From Cladopsammia gracilis (taxonomy: Eukaryota; Cnidaria; Anthozoa; Scleractinia; Dendrophylliidae): 64,000 bases of DNA. A program made the translations under genes and the position numbers. The notes beneath the pieces were generated by a model. That model was not told the origin of the DNA, searched no databases, and saw only the letters and a list, made by a program, of their open reading frames with translations. Position 1 is the stretch's first letter. Every line of letters begins with the position of its first letter. Below, piece after piece: positions 14,201 through 25,783 of this stretch. The stretch spans positions 947,001-1,011,000 of the forward strand of contig JAJGOT010000114.1 of assembly GCA_022457155.1 (NCBI GenBank), in the 5' to 3' direction.

Positions 14201-17200
14201 GAGCCGTAAACGTCTGCAAACCCCACAAAATTAAACTAAAGCAAGATGAAGCTGCTACCGATTTTATTATCAATTTTATAGTACCAACTTATATTTTTTA
14301 AATTTTGCTCAGGGCGACAATTAATTTAGCTAATGTAAATAAAAGGTTAAGCAAGACATACCTTGACATTAAACCAAATAAGAGGTTTTCCTGCATTCCA
14401 TAAAGTATCTCGAAAACTGTTCCTCTTAGCCGCCATATTGACCGCAAAAAGAGACTGGAGACCAACCTCGTCCCCAGGGTCTTCTCGGTTTTCAAAACCA
14501 CGAAGCCCCTGGGAACAAGGTTGACTGGGGAAAACTGCATACATTTGTTTTCCCAGATGTACTAATTTTTATTTTCTAATTTTTTTACATATTTCTTCTT
14601 GGCTTTTAGATTCCAGGAAATAAGATGAATTCCAAGAATTTAGCAATTATTATCGGCCCTAATATCTTGCACAAGGTATGTTACAAATGTAATTTTTGTT
14701 CTATTAATAGTTGTGTCAACATCCCAGGTTATAGGAACTGCGTGGTGGCAAAACGCTCTTTTAGTGGTGAAATTATAAAAAAATAAATGTCTTGATATTT
14801 TTTGCTTTATTTAGGTAAAAGGCCAACATCACGACTTTTTAGTAGAAGACAAAGCTCGTGCTGACGAAAGGAAAGAAATTATTGATGTTGTTCAAGATAT
14901 GATTGAAAATCATGACAAACTCTTCGAGGTAATGCCTCTAGAGCAGTTTTCAATTGAGCGCCAAAAGTAATTACACAATTGCTTTGGTTTTTCATTGCTA
15001 CGCTTTGTGATTGGCTGAAAAAATCTCGCGCCACTTTCTCGACCAATCAGAAGTAAAACCAAAACCAATCATGACTTGCTCGCACGCGTTTTCCCGCGCT
15101 TGGCGCCGCCAACATGTATTTGCATGTATTTCCACACTCTCAATTGAAAACTGCTCTAATACAATATGTTTTTATTGCATTAAGAGCAGTTTTCAATTGA
15201 GTGTCGTAAAACCAAAACCAAAGTAATCACTCTAGCCAATCACAACAGACGCAGACAATCCAATGGACCAATCAGAAGTAGAAGCAAATTCAGGTAGCGC
15301 GGGAAAATCCGTGCGAGCAAGTCACGCATATTGGTTTTGGTTTTACTTTTGATTGGTTGAGAAAGTGGCGCGAGATTTTTTTTAGCCAATCACAAAACGT
15401 AGCGATGCAAAACCAAGGAATCGTTAAATTACTTTTGACACTCAATTGAAAACCGTCCTAATTCTCCAGTAGTTGAATTTCAAAGCAACTTCAAGCAGAC
15501 CGCTTTCTCCAGTTCCTCTCATTAAAACCTAACAAAAACTTTTTTTGGAAGTCTTCAGTTCTCACTTTTTTTCTGATCTTTTAGATTTCAGCGGATATTC
15601 ACCACGACGTTCTTCTTCAACTCTTTGAGAGTGAACCGGAAATAGTCGACTACATTTTAAGAAGGAAGCTCTTAGAAACTCACGGTACAAGGTAAACATT
15701 GCGAACAGTTTCTCATTTTGCAGGGTTATAAGATAAAATTATTTAGATACCGGTTTATGCAGGTTTTTTCTTACATTATCAGTTTTAAGATTAACAACCG
15801 AAATAAAAAGCCCCTCAAAGTAAAATATTTTCAAAGAACAGTTGAAACTAATAACGTGTTTTCTTTCTTTGTCTTTCTGTATTACAGAAAACTCGGCCTC
15901 GTAATCAGTCATGCTTTTAAGGCCTTCTGATCAATCAGAAACAAAACGAAGATCAATCAGTTTATGTCGTAAATTGGCTTTCTCCCACTCTTTTTTTTAT
16001 CCGATCCCCTCCACACTTTTTCCGCGTTCGACACTAGTTGCAGTACATTGCGCCTTTTTCCCGCGCTTGACACCAGTTGCGCCTTTTTCCCGCGCTCAAC
16101 ACCAGTTGTGCCTTTTTTCCCGCGCTTAACACCAGTTGCGCCTTTTTCCCGCGCTTAACATCAGTTGCGCATTTTCCCGTGCATGATACCCGTAGCACGT
16201 TTTCCCGCGCTTGGCACCGGTTGCATTTACCACGCTTGGCACCTTATTTCGCATCAAGTTCTTATTGGTTCATGGCGTCATTTGTGATAACTGTATTTCA
16301 CCGAATAATATATAGCAGGGGGTGACTCTTATTTTTATTTGCTCCAAAAATGATGGTAATTATTCAAGTTGAGTTTAAGGGCAATTATGTTGAAGCTAAT
16401 CAAGGGAGGTGATTATTCGAGGGACGGCCTTATTTAAGGAAATATGGTACTTTTTTAATCTTAGGACATTCATCAGAAAACCTCCCTATTTAAGTTTAGC
16501 TTCTTACACACTTTCATGTTTCCTTACAGCTTTGATATGGAAGATGACCTTTTCGCTTTGGAAGGAGACAAATCCGAAACGCCATTAAGAGGTCGCGTGG
16601 TATCAGCAGGCGCGGCCGATCGTCCGCGTGGCCTAAACGCGCCCGGTTCGCGGCAACACGGGGACACGAGCTGGCGCTCGAGGCACCATCCAGCGTCACA
16701 TCAAATAACTCGCAGTAGTAGCGATAAGTCTCACTACAACACGGGATTTCCTGTACGAAGTTATTCACTGAATCACGAAGAAGCTAGACATTACCGTGAT
16801 AATGTGTTTAGCCGACAGATGTCCTCACCGGACGATAATTTATCACCGGGAAGTTACAATTATAATTATAAACAAAATAAGCGCAAGACTCCGCCCATTA
16901 CGCGGGCTGTGTGCAGATATGATGGATCCGAGGAGCCTCCCTCGCCATCTCTTTCATCAACATCACCTTCGATTTCGTACTCAAACTACTCTACTCCTCC
17001 TTCGTCCCCTTCGGGATCTGGCGCTTATGTTTCCGCGGACTCAAATTCCTCCTCTCCGTTACCGGGTCGAGCTTATATTGCGGACGACTCACCCACGTTA
17101 GCTGAATGGACTTTTCAAACGGAAATCGACGTGGAATTGACTCGAGAGGGCGAGAGCCAATCGTTCGATTCTCCTCCGACTTTTACGCTGTCCGACTGGC

Positions 17201-17286
17201 AGCTTGAGAACTGGTTTCAATGGGAATCACTCACACAACAGAACAGTAGTCAAAAAGACTTTCTGGAACAGGAAACACTCGTGTAG
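5139..17286 (+). CDS. ARHGAP6: Rho GTPase-activating protein, ARHGAP6-like
   Basis: Ten exons: 5139-5732, 6581-6737, 10591-11025, 11867-11922, 12249-12402, 13753-13904, 14610-14675, 14815-14928, 15585-15691, 16530-17286. All borders are GT/AG, phases match, and the sum is 2592 nt (863 residues). The RhoGAP domain spans roughly residues 375-580. It contains the arginine finger in GIFRVGG (R404), the conserved KEYFRDLPEPLLTRDLY helix, and NKMNSKNLAIIIGPNIL. By family it stimulates GTP hydrolysis on Rho-type GTPases and so acts on actin. The segments before the domain (DDFSWSSVEGRKVQL; DLKSHITIPK) and after it (EPEIVDYILRRK) match the vertebrate ARHGAP6 layout. The N-terminus and the 252-residue tail are Ser/Pro-rich and probably disordered. 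The ATG at 5139 follows an in-frame TAA (5115), but its context is weak; M32 at 5232 has a better one (GCCAGCC before ATG). Confidence 0.88.
9967..10563. mobile_element. TTAACCC-ended repeat element in RhoGAP intron 2
   Basis: The left end reads TTTAACCCTTTCACTCCCAG. Next come five 88-bp minisatellite units, then a block at 10443-10563 that also occurs, inverted, at 62680-62800. Intact short relatives have the mirror end (GGGAGTGAACGGGTTAA, near 56980; a similar end near 63080). The element stops about 28 bp before the exon 3 acceptor at 10591. The open frame that runs from it into exon 3 is coincidental. Confidence 0.6.
10016..10450. repeat. 88-bp minisatellite, about five units
   Basis: The marker GAGTCTG recurs at about 10026, 10114, 10202, 10290 and 10380, a period of 88-90 bp. 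Each unit carries TGTGAC(T/C)ATTCAAATGAAA and a GGTACC site. Neighbouring units are nearly identical, which suggests recent expansion. The same unit occurs about three times at 62810-63060 (inverted), once near 56890, and once near 30690. Confidence 0.85.
11199..11237. repeat. (CAA)n microsatellite
   Basis: About twelve uninterrupted CAA triplets in intron 3 of the RhoGAP gene. Confidence 0.95.
12440..13110. repeat. GGTACC/TTTTAGGG-rich repeat element in RhoGAP intron 5
   Basis: Short blocks such as TTTTTAGGG and GGTACCTTTTAGAGG recur about six times. The right part contains GGGAGTCCCCCACCC followed by G-rich sequence. This matches the iterated CTAAAAGGTACC motif and the GGGAGTCCC tip of the element at 51517-51855, so the two look like the same family. 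An (AAAT)n tract lies at 12958-12983. Confidence 0.5.
13230..13565. repeat. 59-bp tandem repeat, about five units
   Basis: The phrase ACATTGCCATC recurs at about 13281, 13340, 13399, 13458 and 13520, each time with ACAATGTTGAGACATTTAGC. This is a minisatellite about 190 bp upstream of exon 6 of the RhoGAP gene. The units contain many short CAACATTGTTG-type palindromes. Confidence 0.85.
14953..15463. mobile_element. inverted-repeat element (MITE) in RhoGAP intron 8
   Basis: The ends are inverted copies built on GAGCAGTTTTCAATTGAG and ACTCAATTGAAAACCGTCC. Internal blocks (CTCGCGCCACTTTCTC, GACTTGCTCGCACGC, AACCAATCAGAAG) also occur in both orientations. A diverged copy lies at 55100-55545 and a fragment at about 39700-39940. 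Confidence 0.7.
16040..16240. repeat. about 30-bp tandem repeat, six to seven units
   Basis: The unit is close to TTTTTCCCGCGCTTAACACC followed by AGTTGCGCC. It lies in the last intron of the RhoGAP gene. The repeat is GC-rich and leaves an open frame by chance. Confidence 0.85.
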
Positions 17287-18104
17287 GATTTGCATGGCAA
17301 CTTTTATTAGTTCCTGAGTGGTACAAGGTATATGTAGTGTTCATTTCCCATTTTCTCCAAGAGACAGAGCACGAGAAGCTTACAGTAAACGCCCTCTTAG
17401 TGGACACGCTCCCAGGACTGTCCGCGTCAGCTGGAAAAAAGTCCTTCTCCGCAAGTCTTTCCTCAAGGGCTTGTCGTCCGAAAGGGTTTTCACTGTATGC
17501 CGGACGCCCTCGGGAAAAGCTGTAGCTGCGCGCCTTTGAGAGGTGTCCGCCTTATAGAGAGTTTAGTTGCAAGTAAAAAATTGAAATTCAACCAGCAAAC
17601 CACTGATGTTCGCTGGATTTCCATTGTTGCGTAATTTATGCGTGCGCTACACAGACGTAGTTATCTCGTAAATACGCGAAGCGTTTTACGAGATATAGCA
17701 TTCGGAGACAGATATGCAAATTTTAACTCCCTCCTACCATCGGCTGTAAACTTTTTTGTAATTCCCTAGTGTATTAAGTCGACCAGTTGTCTCGATCGTC
17801 GCGTTTCACACAATCCATATTTATGCCACACTAAGATATTTTTATCGTTTAAAGTTATTTACCGCTAAAAGTCAAGTTAGGGATTATCAAAAGCTTGAAA
17901 CTTAATTACAAGACATCAAGAACAGCTAAAATTAACCTTACATTGTTTCGTATTCACGAGATGCTCCCCTTTTATTTTAGTTGACTTTACGTGCGTAAAA
18001 AAGGCGAACTATGGACGGCTCTCGTAAACGTAAAACGTTCAACCGCGCTCAACTCTATTTTGATTACGCAAGCCGTTGACATGTGTTTTTTTTTTAATTT
18101 TATT

Positions 18105-18447
18105 TAAGGCTCCTTCACACGACAAACTAAAAAAGTTGTCAAACTCGCCTTAGCAAACTCCAAAACCGCGTTGACAATCTCTCTTACACCACAAACTTCC
18201 ACACACTTCAACGTCATTCTCAGGGGTCTTTCTTCTGGAAGGAGGATAGAGCGAGGACCTTGTGAAACGAGATTGCATATATAAATTATACTGAAGTTGC
18301 AACAAACGCTCACACGTCAGATGCGAGTTTGCCAACTCAAAAAAAGTTGGTGAGAATAGAAACAAGTTTTATTTGTTGCATTGCCAAATGTCACGTTCAC
18401 ACACGCCAACTTGAGCTTGCCAACTGGAGTTTGTCCTGTGAAGGCAA
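18105..18447. mobile_element. MITE inserted into an older TTTACGTGCGTAAA element
   Basis: The ends are inverted (AGGCTCCTTCACACGACAAA on the left, TTTGTCCTGTGAAGGCAACT on the right). On both sides lies another repeat containing TTTACGTGCGTAAA, whose uninterrupted relative sits at 35345-35525. The older element therefore appears to be split by this one. Confidence 0.6.
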
Positions 18448-19203
18448 CTTTACGCACGTAAAACCTTCCGTAGGCATGTAAAAAATACGCGACAGTAGAA
18501 ATCCACCATAAGAGAGGTATCCGCCTTTTCCTGGGTTATCCGCTTTGGTGTTAGTATACTGTGCAATCCACCGTAGGAAAAAAGATGGCGGCTGTTCATT
18601 TTACCACAATACCTTGCGGACCTAACACAGCACATAAGGCACAAAGAAAGCCAAATTTTTACAATATTTGTTCCAGTACTAAGGACAATGTGCAGACCAG
18701 GTTTGAAGATTTTATAACTTTTCTTTACATTTTTATGAACATTGTTAAGGTTTTTGTGCGCTAAGAATTATGGGTAAATGTACCAGTCGCCATCTTTTTT
18801 CCTACCGAGGATTGTTTTAAGCCTTTCGGTCTCTGGACACTGTCCTCAATTTTCATTTTTTTTCTGAGTAGAAATATGAGAACATTTGTGTTCCCTTACT
18901 CTCTGGAGATAAAGGGTAGATTGGAATAGAATTATCAAGCGTGCGCTTGGAATAGCTAGGGATAAAAAAAGAGGTTTACGTGTTAACGCGTAGATATCGC
19001 GGTGAATCGCGATCAAAGCCTTTATTTATGTAAAAAAAATCCTTAAGGAGTGCCCTCTTCTATTTTCAAGTTGACTTGGATTAGAAGAAGAAAGAATTAA
19101 TACAAATCTACACTGAGTGTAGACGCTACGAGTAAAACCGACTTCGGTGACTTACTTCCTGTTGTGGAAGTTATAAATATGATTGAGTAGTTTTGCGACC
19201 ACA

Positions 19204-19366
19204 CATACAGCTATTTCAATTAACGTTGTCGGATCATAAAGCTCAAAGCCAAGACCGCAAGGTAGTATGGGTAGTTGTGAATAGCCCATTTACCTTTACT
19301 ACCATACTACCTTGCGGTCTTGGCTTTAAGCTTTCATCCGACAACGTTTATTGAAATAGCTGTATG
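19204..19366. mobile_element. inverted-repeat MITE
   Basis: Arms of about 70 bp begin CATACAGCTATTTCAATTAA and contain CAAGACCGCAAGGTAGTATG. Its tip (CTATTTCAATAAA) is shared with the element at 22226-22396, so the two may use the same transposase. Confidence 0.75.
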
Positions 19367-21030
19367 TTAGATGAGATGTGCTTGCAGGGCTTGGTATTTA
19401 TATTTCGTGACGGTAGCAAAGTCGGAAGATCTTTGGACGATTCGAATGCCTTCGGTGGCCTTTGATGGACTTCGGAAGATCTTCGGTTTTGCCTCCAGAA
19501 AGCTCGGCTATTATTGCGCTAAAAGGTTACAGATTTTCCCTTAGTGTTTTAATCTTTTGTCATGCTGTTTTTAACAAATGCATCGTTTGTATAATGAATC
19601 TCCTGGTTCGAGTACTGGGAGACATTGATCTCTAATTTAAATAATTGCTTTCTAATAAAAAAAATATTACAACCAGCGCTCAACTGGCTTTGGACTAAAA
19701 AAATAGCCTGATATTATAGTATTTTCATAAAAGAGGTACAATTATTTTTATTAGAAGTTTTTGATGCCCGTCTATGCTTCATCTCATCTGGATAAGGGGT
19801 TTATATCATGTTAATAATAGTATTTGTACATTTTCTTGGTCCGGTTTTAAGGTGCCTGTTGGTCGTTTAAGACAGAAAGTTTTAAAACTGTTATATTCAT
19901 ATTATTAGAATATATCCTTTGTAATACTTTGTGTACATTATGCTTCCAATAGGTCGATATTTTATAATAAATATTTTATGATAGAATGTGTTTGTAATCT
20001 TATTTACATGTGTGACATTTTGCGCGCGCTTTCAATTTGGTCAAAGTTAGTTTGGAAGAGGTTGGGTCTGGGAACGAAATAAGAAAACGCGGTCATTTTG
20101 ACCAAAAAAAAATGTGAAAGCCCGTCGTTACGAAGCAAAAAATGTCTACGGCCCGCGACCCGATCGTCCCCATAAATAATGAACCGTCCCTTGTTATAAG
20201 AAATTAACGCTTGTGTTTAATTATTAACGCGACTCAAATAACTTGAATTGATATTTATTCTCTGTGTAATTGTAATGTTCATAATTACAATACTAGGCAA
20301 AGAAATTATTTACATTTACCCAAACCTAATCTAAGCTTAGGGAAATGAACTTTTAAATTTTCAGGCTTGGTCCTATTTAATAATTTAACAGCAAAAGTAA
20401 AGCAATCATTTTAAGAAGTACATCAAAGAACACTTTCATTAAGACTTGCTTTTTATTAGATACGATTTAGTGTAACTAGTGAAGTTATTTTAAGGTTTTT
20501 AAATAGGAATATATTGTATGTATAAAGTTTATCTTTTTAACGTTTTTATATAAATTTAAATTTAAATTAGCATTATTATATTACAATTTTTAAATGAAAG
20601 GACCACTCGACAAATTGGAAGTACTGGATCCTTGTGAAGGATCTGATCAGCAGAAATAATTATAAACAAATAAAATGAAAGGCTGATCGTACAGAAAGGA
20701 ATATATTTTTAACCATTAGTTTAATTAGGATAAGTTATTTTTGTATATATTCATCTTTTACAATAATTTATAAATGTAATTAGCTTAGTGATATATTAAT
20801 TACGCAGGGCCCCAATGGATATCAGTCTAGAGCTGAATCGGCTACCCTGAATAAATAAAGGTTACTTCTATTCCAAATAAACCCAAATAAATAAAATTAA
20901 CGCGAGTATGTTTCGTATTTTACGGAGTCAAGGTCAAAATTCCACAAGAATGACAATCATGTTTGATTTCTTGACCGCCTGTCATGTCAAAATTTGATGA
21001 ACTGAAATTAATCCTGCACTTTATAGTTAA

Positions 21031-21064
21031 GGCGGGGGTAAACATGAACGCCATTTTGTTTCAT
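21031..21064 (+). mobile_element. solo end of a TTAA-flanked element
   Basis: TTAA is followed by GGCGGGGGTAAACATGAACG, the same terminus as the element starting at 23523. I found no matching right end, so this is either truncated or extended into diverged sequence. Confidence 0.5.
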
Positions 21065-22225
21065 CATGTCAAGGTACGCAAGGTGATGCATGTATTTCAC
21101 TACCAGGTCTTTATCTACTGCATACTTCTCAGAGAAAGCTATACCTGCCATCTTTTTCCGAGTGATAGGCGTGAGAATATTTTTGTGGGAGTGCCAGAAT
21201 TTCCGAAGGCGACCCGACCAAATCCGAAGGGAACCCGATCTATTCCGAAGATGTCCGAAGTTTTCGAAGATGTTCCGAAGAATTCGGAAGTTTCCATGGA
21301 CCTCAAACCTCAGACCTCTGTAATCGTAATGTTAAAAACCTACAAAAAAGTGCTATATTTTCATGAACGCAACTATATTTTTAACTGGATCATGCGATTA
21401 CTTAAGGCTGATAGCTCAGGGGTGAGAAATTGCTCAAACACCGAATGCAAATATGGCCGTCAGGCAGTTTTTTGTTTGGCCAAGTTTTTAGAGAAATTAA
21501 TGATATCATGTAGACAAGTGCTGCTAAGTGTATCATCTTGCAAAGCTTGAGTGTTTTTGGTTAAACGGTTGCAAAGTTATGGCTCACTGAAATTTTAAGC
21601 ATTTGTATGAAAAAAGACATTCTAGCCTCACTAGCCTCACTTTCATGTTTTTCCCAAAATTTGATTGCCTATAACTTCTCCTAAAATAAAAATATGGCCT
21701 TGAAAATGCACACAATGACTCATTTTGACCTGATCTTTATTGTTATCCAATTGCTTTTCTTTTTTTGAGAACCTGTCCAAACAAAAAATTGTTGGTCGGC
21801 CATATTTGCATTCGGTGTAGTGAGTAGGCGTGAGATCGGAGTTTTGGACTCGCAGGAGTGAGACTTGGCAGGTCTAGAAAGCTTGAATGCTGCTTTCTTT
21901 TTCTAGTGAAATTTCCCTTCCTGTTATATACATGTACTAGCCATATAAAGTTCTCAGTGATATTTTCAATACATTTGTTAGAGACTGCCTTAATTTCTGT
22001 TTATTATTGATTACGAGAAGAAATAGGACTTCGAGTTTCTTTGTTTGCTTGCTTTCTGGAATATAGGTTGCGTGGGAGCAACATGTTGATTAAGGTAGCA
22101 GAATATTAAACAGCCGAATGAAATGTTAAAAAAACAAATCATACATTTTATTAAAATTGCATTTTAAAAAGGACACAAGAGATTTGACAGTATTTTTTAA
22201 ACAATAATTTCAGCTCGCTGTGTTT

Positions 22226-22396
22226 TATACACCTAATTCAATAAAGGTTGCTTTGGCAGTTGGTCATTGGTAATTGGGAATTGGCATTTGGCATACGGAA
22301 CACAATGCAATGTTTCGCTTGAGTGACCGCCAAACAATAGCTTCCCAATGCCCAATTACCAATGACCAAAGCAACCTTTATTGAAATAGGTATATA
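22226..22396. mobile_element. inverted-repeat MITE
   Basis: The left arm (AATAAAGGTTGCTTTGG, GTCATTGGTAATTGGG) is mirrored on the right (CCCAATTACCAATGAC, CCAAAGCAACCTTTATT). Confidence 0.75.
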
Positions 22397-22798
22397 CATG
22401 TTATATACCAACTGTGGCCAACTGTTCCAGTAGTATCAAGACTTTCTCACTTTTCTCGCGTAGGGTGATTTTCACGCGCGCTCGCGTTTCGCTCGCTCTA
22501 ATATCCCTGAGGAAAAATGAGGGACGACTCGTAGTCAAATCAAAGTTTACTAGCATTCCCATATACATACATGGTATTGCCTATTACACTAGCAGATTAA
22601 ACTAGAATACAGTGACTGCAGTCCGTGCTAACAGAGTGTTTCGTCTCTCTGAAGCTATCGTAATCAGGGCCAAGTTTTATTGTCAAATGTATGGAAAACA
22701 AAATTGAAATCGAAAAAAAAAACATAGCCTCCTGGCGGTGAAAATTTTAAAAAGAAAAAACACTTCCCACGCTGTAAAAAAAAAAAAGAGAAACAATA

Positions 22799-22809
22799 AA
22801 AAAAAAAAC
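22799..22809 (-). terminator. Pol III T-run terminator of 7SL gene
   Basis: The A-run on the plus strand reads as a run of more than ten T on the minus strand directly after the last SRP RNA bases. This is what RNA polymerase III termination needs. A genomic poly(A) tail, the mark of a retropseudogene, is absent. Confidence 0.75.
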
Positions 22810-23105
22810 AGGGTCGAGTTCGACTATCTCGACCGGGCTGTGAACGGCTGCCTATTCACAGGTGCTATCCCACTACTGTTTGACGCGGGAGCTTTTGCCT
22901 GCTGTGTTTCCACCCTGGGCCGGTTCGCTCCTCTTTAACCAACCTGGAGAACTCAGACTCCTCCGTGTTCCCCATATTGACGCCAAACTTAGCGCGGACA
23001 CCCGATCTACATAGGACAACCGCCCCCAGGAATCCCGACCTCAAGCCGTTCAGACACCCCAGCCTCTAAGCAGCTGGATTACAGGCGTGCGCCACTACGC
23101 CCGGC
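22810..23105 (-). ncRNA. RN7SL: 7SL (signal recognition particle) RNA gene
   Basis: On the minus strand the sequence starts GCCGGGCGTAGTGGCGCACG and continues CCTGTAAT, the conserved Alu-domain 5' end. The S domain follows, with ATCGGGTGTCCGCGCTAAGT and GCGTCAATATGG. Helix 8 reads GGTGGAAACACAGCAGG: a GGAA tetraloop (near 22906-22911) plus the SRP54-binding internal loop. Then come AGTAGTGGGAT and CACCTGTGAATAG. Length is about 296 nt, close to the usual 300. The RNA is the scaffold of the particle that pauses translation and docks ribosomes at the ER. Full length and a T-run end argue for a transcribed gene rather than a processed copy. Confidence 0.92.
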
Positions 23106-23720
23106 TGATGAAATCAAGGGAAAATTTACTTACCGACTTCTTTGTTACCTCGTTTTGGAGTAACCGGAAGTAAGAGTGAAAAAGCAACATCCGGTGTATG
23201 TTGAAACAAAATGGCGGACCACGTGGAGAATGATTTTCGAATTTCCTTTGCCCAATTTTACATAAACAACAAAGAAAGATCGATAATTCTGACTCCAGTC
23301 TTACTAAATATGATTTAATAGAAGGATTATCACTCCTTCGCGATTGGAAAAGGGCAGAATTTACATGTGATTTTCAGATTTAGGAAATATTAAAGTAATG
23401 CATTTAATTTCGCGAGTCAATTTTGGTAAAATCCACCTGATGCTAAAAGGGAGAAAATGATGGAAATAAATATAAATATTCGTAAGATGGAAGAGTGCAA
23501 GCAAGGACCCTCTCTTCTTTAAGGCGGGGGTAAACATGAACGCCATTTTTCCGCCACTTGACATGGCTTTAATGGGAATATCTCGTTCACGTTTCAAGCA
23601 ATCCAAAAACTCTACTGACGCTCATCCCGTGAATCTATGTTGTGGGGTGTTTTGTGAATTTTTAGGTTATTTTTGGGTATGTTTTGGAGGAAATAGTTTT
23701 TCTCACAGGATTGGTAAAAT

Positions 23721-25783
23721 CACAGGCAGACCAATCGTGATGTGTGAGTCACATCAAGTACAGTAATGAAATATACTAGGTAATAAAACGATTTGGAATT
23801 GAGAAGCGATAGAAAAATCGAAAATACTACACAATAAAGTCTTCCCACCTTTACTTTATTGTCTCTTGATGGATCCTGACCGGTTTAAATGCATTTTTAC
23901 CACTTTTGTCACTCGCCCCACTATCCACTATAAAAGAAGGGAAGGCTGGAGACCTCTGAGCGAACCCTCGCCACGCGAAAGCCAATAAATTCTAAACAAT
24001 TCAACTCAAGCTCCCCGAATTGCCACCAGTGAGGCCGCAGGTTAAATGTCTACCCGTGCGATTCGTGCTAGCTTCCAAATTCCCTTTCACGGGCTCTAAA
24101 AGGGCTCCGTTTTGGAGCGATTCTGGCCATCTTCGCTTCGCCATTGTCCGCGATCCAAACGGCTGCACTACGAAATTCGAACACTAAAGCTTAGCGACCG
24201 CGTCACAGAGACAAAATGACATTCACCCGAGGGGAGGGTCGTTACTTTTGCCCTCGAGCAAATTGACACCGTCCGGGGGAGCCGGTGCGTGTAATAGGCC
24301 ATTTGCACGATGACGTCATATGACTATAACTACCAGAATTCTTCAGTTTTTTTTGTTTTGTAGTGCAAATTAGGGCTATTGTTATTTAAACCGCAATGGG
24401 ATTACAAAATTTAAATAAGAAAGAAAAAACGAAATGAATTCTGGTAGTTGTAGTCAAATGACGCCATCGTGCAAATGGCCTATTCGAACGGAAACCACAC
24501 GCGTGACCTGTCACTTTTTTGTCTGTCACGGATTTAAAACGGAGCTTGTTAACGGCTACAACGGTTCAGAAACTGTTCAATTTTTTTCTTTCGCAGTTCT
24601 TCTAGATATAACAATAAAATAACTTTCGCACTACATCGAGAAAGGTGCAACAAGAAAGAACAATTTCCTCACGGCAGATTTTGATCACGTGCTAGGCAAC
24701 GAGATCTGCCAACAGATCGAATTTCATTTGAACGCCTGAACAATTATTTTTAACGGCTTGCAGTGAACGGCCGAAACACCGGGCCGAAACAGAACAAAAA
24801 TTTCGAACGGCTGGCTGTGAACGGCTATGGAAAAATTTCGAGTGGAGTGAGTTTTCAGTCAGAAAGCGAACGAAACCAAAATAGGTCACTTGATGTAAAC
24901 AAGGGCCCTATTAAAGTGCCAGCGTCACGCAAAATTCATGTTTAAAATTCTTTCTGAACTTCATGTTTACCAATTGTGAAGATAAATCTTGAATGAAACT
25001 AAACATAATAATCGATGTCATACAGCGTGGAAAGGTACGTAGCTATAGCAGAAAAGACAGAAAACAAATTTAGCCCTTTTAAGTTTGTTGTAGTTGTCAG
25101 GAAGTAGTAGTTGTAGTAGTTTCTGAACCGTTGTAGCCGTTAACAAGCTCCGTTTTAAATCCGTGACAGACAAAAAAATGACAGGTCACGCGTGTGGTTT
25201 CCGTTCGAATTACACGCACCGGCTCCCCCGGACGGTGTCAATTTGCTCGAGGGCAAAAGTAACGACCCTCCCCTCGGGTGAATGTCATTTTGTCTCTGTG
25301 ACGCGGTCGCTAAGCTTTAGTGTTCGAATTTCGTAGTGCAGCCGTTTGGATCGCGGACAATGGCGAAGCGAAGATGGCCAGAATCGCTCCAAAACGGAGC
25401 CCTTTTAGAGCCCGTGAAAGGGAATTTGGAAGCTAGCACGAATCGCACGGGTAGACATTTAACCTGCGGCCTCACTGGTGGCAATTCGGGGAGCTTGAGT
25501 TGAATTGTTTAGAATTTATTGGCTTTCGCGTGGCGAGGGTTCGCTCAGAGGTCTCCAGCCTTCCCTTCTTTTATAGTGGATAGTGGGGCGAGTGACAAAA
25601 GTGGTAAAAATGCATTTAAACCGGTCAGGATACATCAAGAGACAATAAAGTAAAGGTGGGAAGACCTTATTGTGTAATATTTTCGATTTTTCTATCGCTT
25701 CTCAATTCCAAATCGTTTTATTACCTAGTATATTTCATTACTGTACTTGATGTGACTCACACATCACGATTGGTCTGCCTGTG
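23721..25783. mobile_element. 2-kb foldback element with about 660-bp inverted arms
   Basis: The left arm (23721-24290 plus 24486-24575) and right arm (about 25113-25783) are near-identical reverse complements. They start CACAGGCAGACCAATCG and end CGATTGGTCTGCCTGTG. GTAAAAT lies on both sides and looks like a target-site duplication. The loop of about 540 bp has no recognisable transposase. The left arm is broken by a smaller MITE that the right arm lacks. Confidence 0.85.
24291..24485. mobile_element. MITE nested in the foldback's left arm
   Basis: Inverted ends: AGGCCATTTGCACGATGACG on the left and GCCATCGTGCAAATGGCCT on the right. The opposite arm of the foldback preserves the unoccupied site (GTGTAATTCGAACGG on the equivalent strand), so this inserted after the two arms existed. 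Only an AT dinucleotide appears duplicated. Confidence 0.8.

Larger units (their letters stand above)
17287..22800. other. 3' flank of RhoGAP gene and intergenic DNA
   Basis: No coding gene seen. Decayed Tigger-like text lies at about 17380-17570 (GTCCGC and TTATAGAGAG phrases). An AATAAA-type signal near 19970 is one possible poly(A) site. CCGAAG-rich low-complexity blocks occur at about 19420-19500 and 21190-21290. The clear inverted-repeat elements in this stretch are listed separately. Confidence 0.5.

Noticed and set aside
16077..16325. 82-codon ORF with repeated CAFFPALNTS
   Set aside because: Produced by the 30-bp tandem repeat in the last RhoGAP intron; no splice or start evidence.
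20150..20180. 5S rRNA (GTCTACGGCC)
   Set aside because: Only the first ten bases match; the rest of the 5S sequence is absent.
20984..21550. 188-codon plus-strand ORF
   Set aside because: Begins at a TTAA-element terminus, runs through CCGAAG repeats and has no coding-like composition or splice context.
23040..23106. Alu-like sequence suggesting human contamination
   Set aside because: The similarity continues through the whole SRP RNA including the S domain, with lineage-specific changes and a T-run end. It is a 7SL gene, the ancestor of Alu, not Alu.
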